In this document: piece after piece, positions 13,770 through 15,026 of the stretch
Layout: every line of letters starts with the position of its first letter
How positions within the stretch are numbered: the first letter of the stretch is position 1
DNA from: Dehalococcoidia bacterium
Lineage (GTDB): Bacteria; Chloroflexota; Dehalococcoidia; E44-bin15
DNA: 15,026 bases
Direction: 5' to 3'
Assembly: GCA_004377275.1 (NCBI GenBank)
Contig: SOIC01000148.1
Span: forward strand, 1 to 15,026
The notes under the pieces: generated by a model
Databases searched by the model: none
Seen by the model: only the letters and a program-made list of their open reading frames with translations
What the model was told of the DNA's origin: nothing
Position numbers and translations under genes: made by a program

Positions 13770-15026
13770 TCAACAATCGGCGCTCACCAGCCCGGCTACC
13801 TTGCGGCCCAACTTCACGCTGTAGTTCATCCCCCTATCCTCGGGGTATATCTGGGCAGTGTTCGCCAGGTAGAGGCGTGAGATGGGGGTAGCGTGCTCCG
13901 GGATGCGGGATGAGTAGTTGGTAGTGATGATCGGTTGCCCCGCCTCTTCACGGAAGAGGTAGTGCCCTTCCACCCAGCCGGGATCGAATTCGGGGTTAAT
14001 TTTTCGAAGGTGGGGCAGGTATTCTGCCAGAAGTTCATCGGGGCTCAGCGAATAGAGGGGGCTATCCTTTGATAGGTAGTTGGATAGATAGACGATCCGT
14101 TTTCCACCATAGACGGAGGGGTCTACCAAGTTGGTGTGCTCGATGAGGGCGACAAAGGGGACTGCGGGATCGCTGATATTCAGCCAGTAGATACGGGAAA
14201 ATGTCTTATTGAGTGTCAAAACGAGAACCATCGCCGCCTGATAATGCACCCCCGCTAGCTTTCCAGCGTAGTCCGCGGGTAACTGGGGCACCATGCTTAG
14301 GAAAACTGGTGAGGGCACGGTAGCGATAATGACATCGCAGGGATGCCCCTGCTCTTTCGCTCCCTCCAACCCCTTCGCCCCAACCTGAAGCCCAACTGCT
14401 TTTTCGCCCTCTACAATGATTTTGCTAACCGGCGAAGATGTATAAATCTCCCCCCCGGCTTCGATGATTCGCTCCTTAATGGTATCGATGAGCAGCCCAA
14501 AACTTCCCTTCAAGTAACCGAGGCGCTCCTTCTCTCCCTGGCGCGAGGTAAGACGCAGATGTATCTTCCCCCAGAGCCAAACCATGCCAATCTCATCAGC
14601 GCTCGCCCCAAACTTATTCTTTAGCAAAGGTCCCCAGACAACCTCGTAGTTGCGCCTCCCCCCATACCTGGTGAGCCATTCACGGGCGGTTACCCCTTCC
14701 ATCGCAGGCCAATTCTTATAGCGCCTCAGATAGAGGGAAACCAGCCCCAGGCGCAACCGGTCAGCTAAACCCAGCGGTCTGAATTTAAGGAGCTCCATCG
14801 GGGTAACAAAATCGTATATCCTCCCCCCGTGAAAGAATCCCACCTTGGAGTCCAGCCACAACAGCCTCTCGCCAAGCCCGAGCTCACCGATTAATTGGAT
14901 TATGTCAACATCACTGGTGAAGATATGGTGATAGAACCTTTCCAGGCGTTCCCCAGCCACCTGGAAGGTGCCCGCTTGCCCGCCAAGCTCCACCTCTTTT
15001 TCGAAAAGGGCTACTTTATGTCCCGC
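13770..15026 (-). CDS. FAD-dependent oxidoreductase, protoporphyrinogen oxidase/amine oxidase superfamily (5' truncated)
   Basis: The frame is open to the right edge, so the extreme N-terminus, including the first glycine-rich FAD loop, is missing; 418 residues are visible. The first ones, GHKVALFEKE followed by LGGQAGTF, are the end of the FAD-binding Rossmann motif of the COG1232 (HemY-like) and related flavoproteins. A GTG at 14993 is internal to this motif and not the start. Other visible parts are the helical middle region with WGPLLKNKFG, a central strand-loop GSFGLLIDTI, the DVIIATVPSP segment of the second half of the FAD fold, and the C-terminal LYLANTAQIYPEDRGMNYSV, which fits the terminal FAD-contacting part. 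No membrane segment is visible. Haem synthesis, carotenoid or sugar-linked substrates are all possible; I cannot choose. No partner genes lie in the window, and the 227-bp gap to nfnA suggests it is a separate transcription unit. Confidence 0.8.
   Translation of the reverse strand, partial: AGHKVALFEKEVELGGQAGTFQVAGERLERFYHHIFTSDVDIIQLIGELGLGERLLWLDSKVGFFHGGRIYDFVTPMELLKFRPLGLADRLRLGLVSLYLRRYKNWPAMEGVTAREWLTRYGGRRNYEVVWGPLLKNKFGASADEIGMVWLWGKIHLRLTSRQGEKERLGYLKGSFGLLIDTIKERIIEAGGEIYTSSPVSKIIVEGEKAVGLQVGAKGLEGAKEQGHPCDVIIATVPSPVFLSMVPQLPADYAGKLAGVHYQAAMVLVLTLNKTFSRIYWLNISDPAVPFVALIEHTNLVDPSVYGGKRIVYLSNYLSKDSPLYSLSPDELLAEYLPHLRKINPEFDPGWVEGHYLFREEAGQPIITTNYSSRIPEHATPISRLYLANTAQIYPEDRGMNYSVKLGRKVAGLVSADC

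Overview
The window looks like a piece of chromosome from an anaerobic bacterium that uses the Wood-Ljungdahl (reductive acetyl-CoA) pathway. My best guess is a Dehalococcoidia-like Chloroflexota or a similar uncultured acetogen-type lineage. That guess rests on the gene content (corrinoid iron-sulfur protein, AcsE, a CooC-type ATPase, formate dehydrogenase, an Nfn-like pair), the fairly high GC, and the general look of the proteins. No rRNA or other marker is present to prove it. Gene density is high. I see no tRNA, rRNA, CRISPR array, insertion sequence or phage gene.

Layout. (1) 2-2276, plus strand: the 3' end of the corrinoid iron-sulfur protein large subunit gene (acsC/cdhE), a CooC-type nickel-insertion ATPase gene, and acsE (methyl-H4folate:corrinoid protein methyltransferase), packed as one operon. 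(2) 2271-6998, minus strand: a mismatch-repair operon read mutS, small zinc-ribbon gene, its tandem copy, mutL. Its mutL end meets acsE tail to tail with a 6-bp overlap. The two zinc-ribbon genes arose by a 261-bp tandem duplication that also copied the first 19 codons of mutL; a decayed mutL start still lies between them. (3) 7190-13542, minus strand: nfnA-like and nfnB-like genes followed by a very large single-chain formate dehydrogenase. That enzyme joins a [2Fe-2S] domain, a GltD/NfnB-type flavin and NADPH module, an 8-cysteine ferredoxin and a cysteine-type formate dehydrogenase catalytic domain. The operon is preceded by a perfect TTGTGA-N6-TCACAA inverted repeat with a candidate -10 box about 33 bp downstream, and is closed by an intrinsic terminator. 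(4) 13770-15026, minus strand: a 5'-truncated FAD-dependent oxidoreductase of the protoporphyrinogen oxidase/amine oxidase superfamily.

How the genes fit together. Formate dehydrogenase would make formate from CO2 (or oxidise it) at the entry of the methyl branch. AcsE passes the finished methyl group to the corrinoid protein at the end of that branch. The Nfn-like pair would balance NADH, NADPH and ferredoxin pools. The window therefore holds both ends of the methyl branch plus redox coupling, split by an unrelated DNA repair operon. The most interesting points are the formate dehydrogenase fusion with its second NfnB-like module and neighbouring NfnA, the operator-like palindrome before this operon, and the duplication scar in the mutS-mutL operon.
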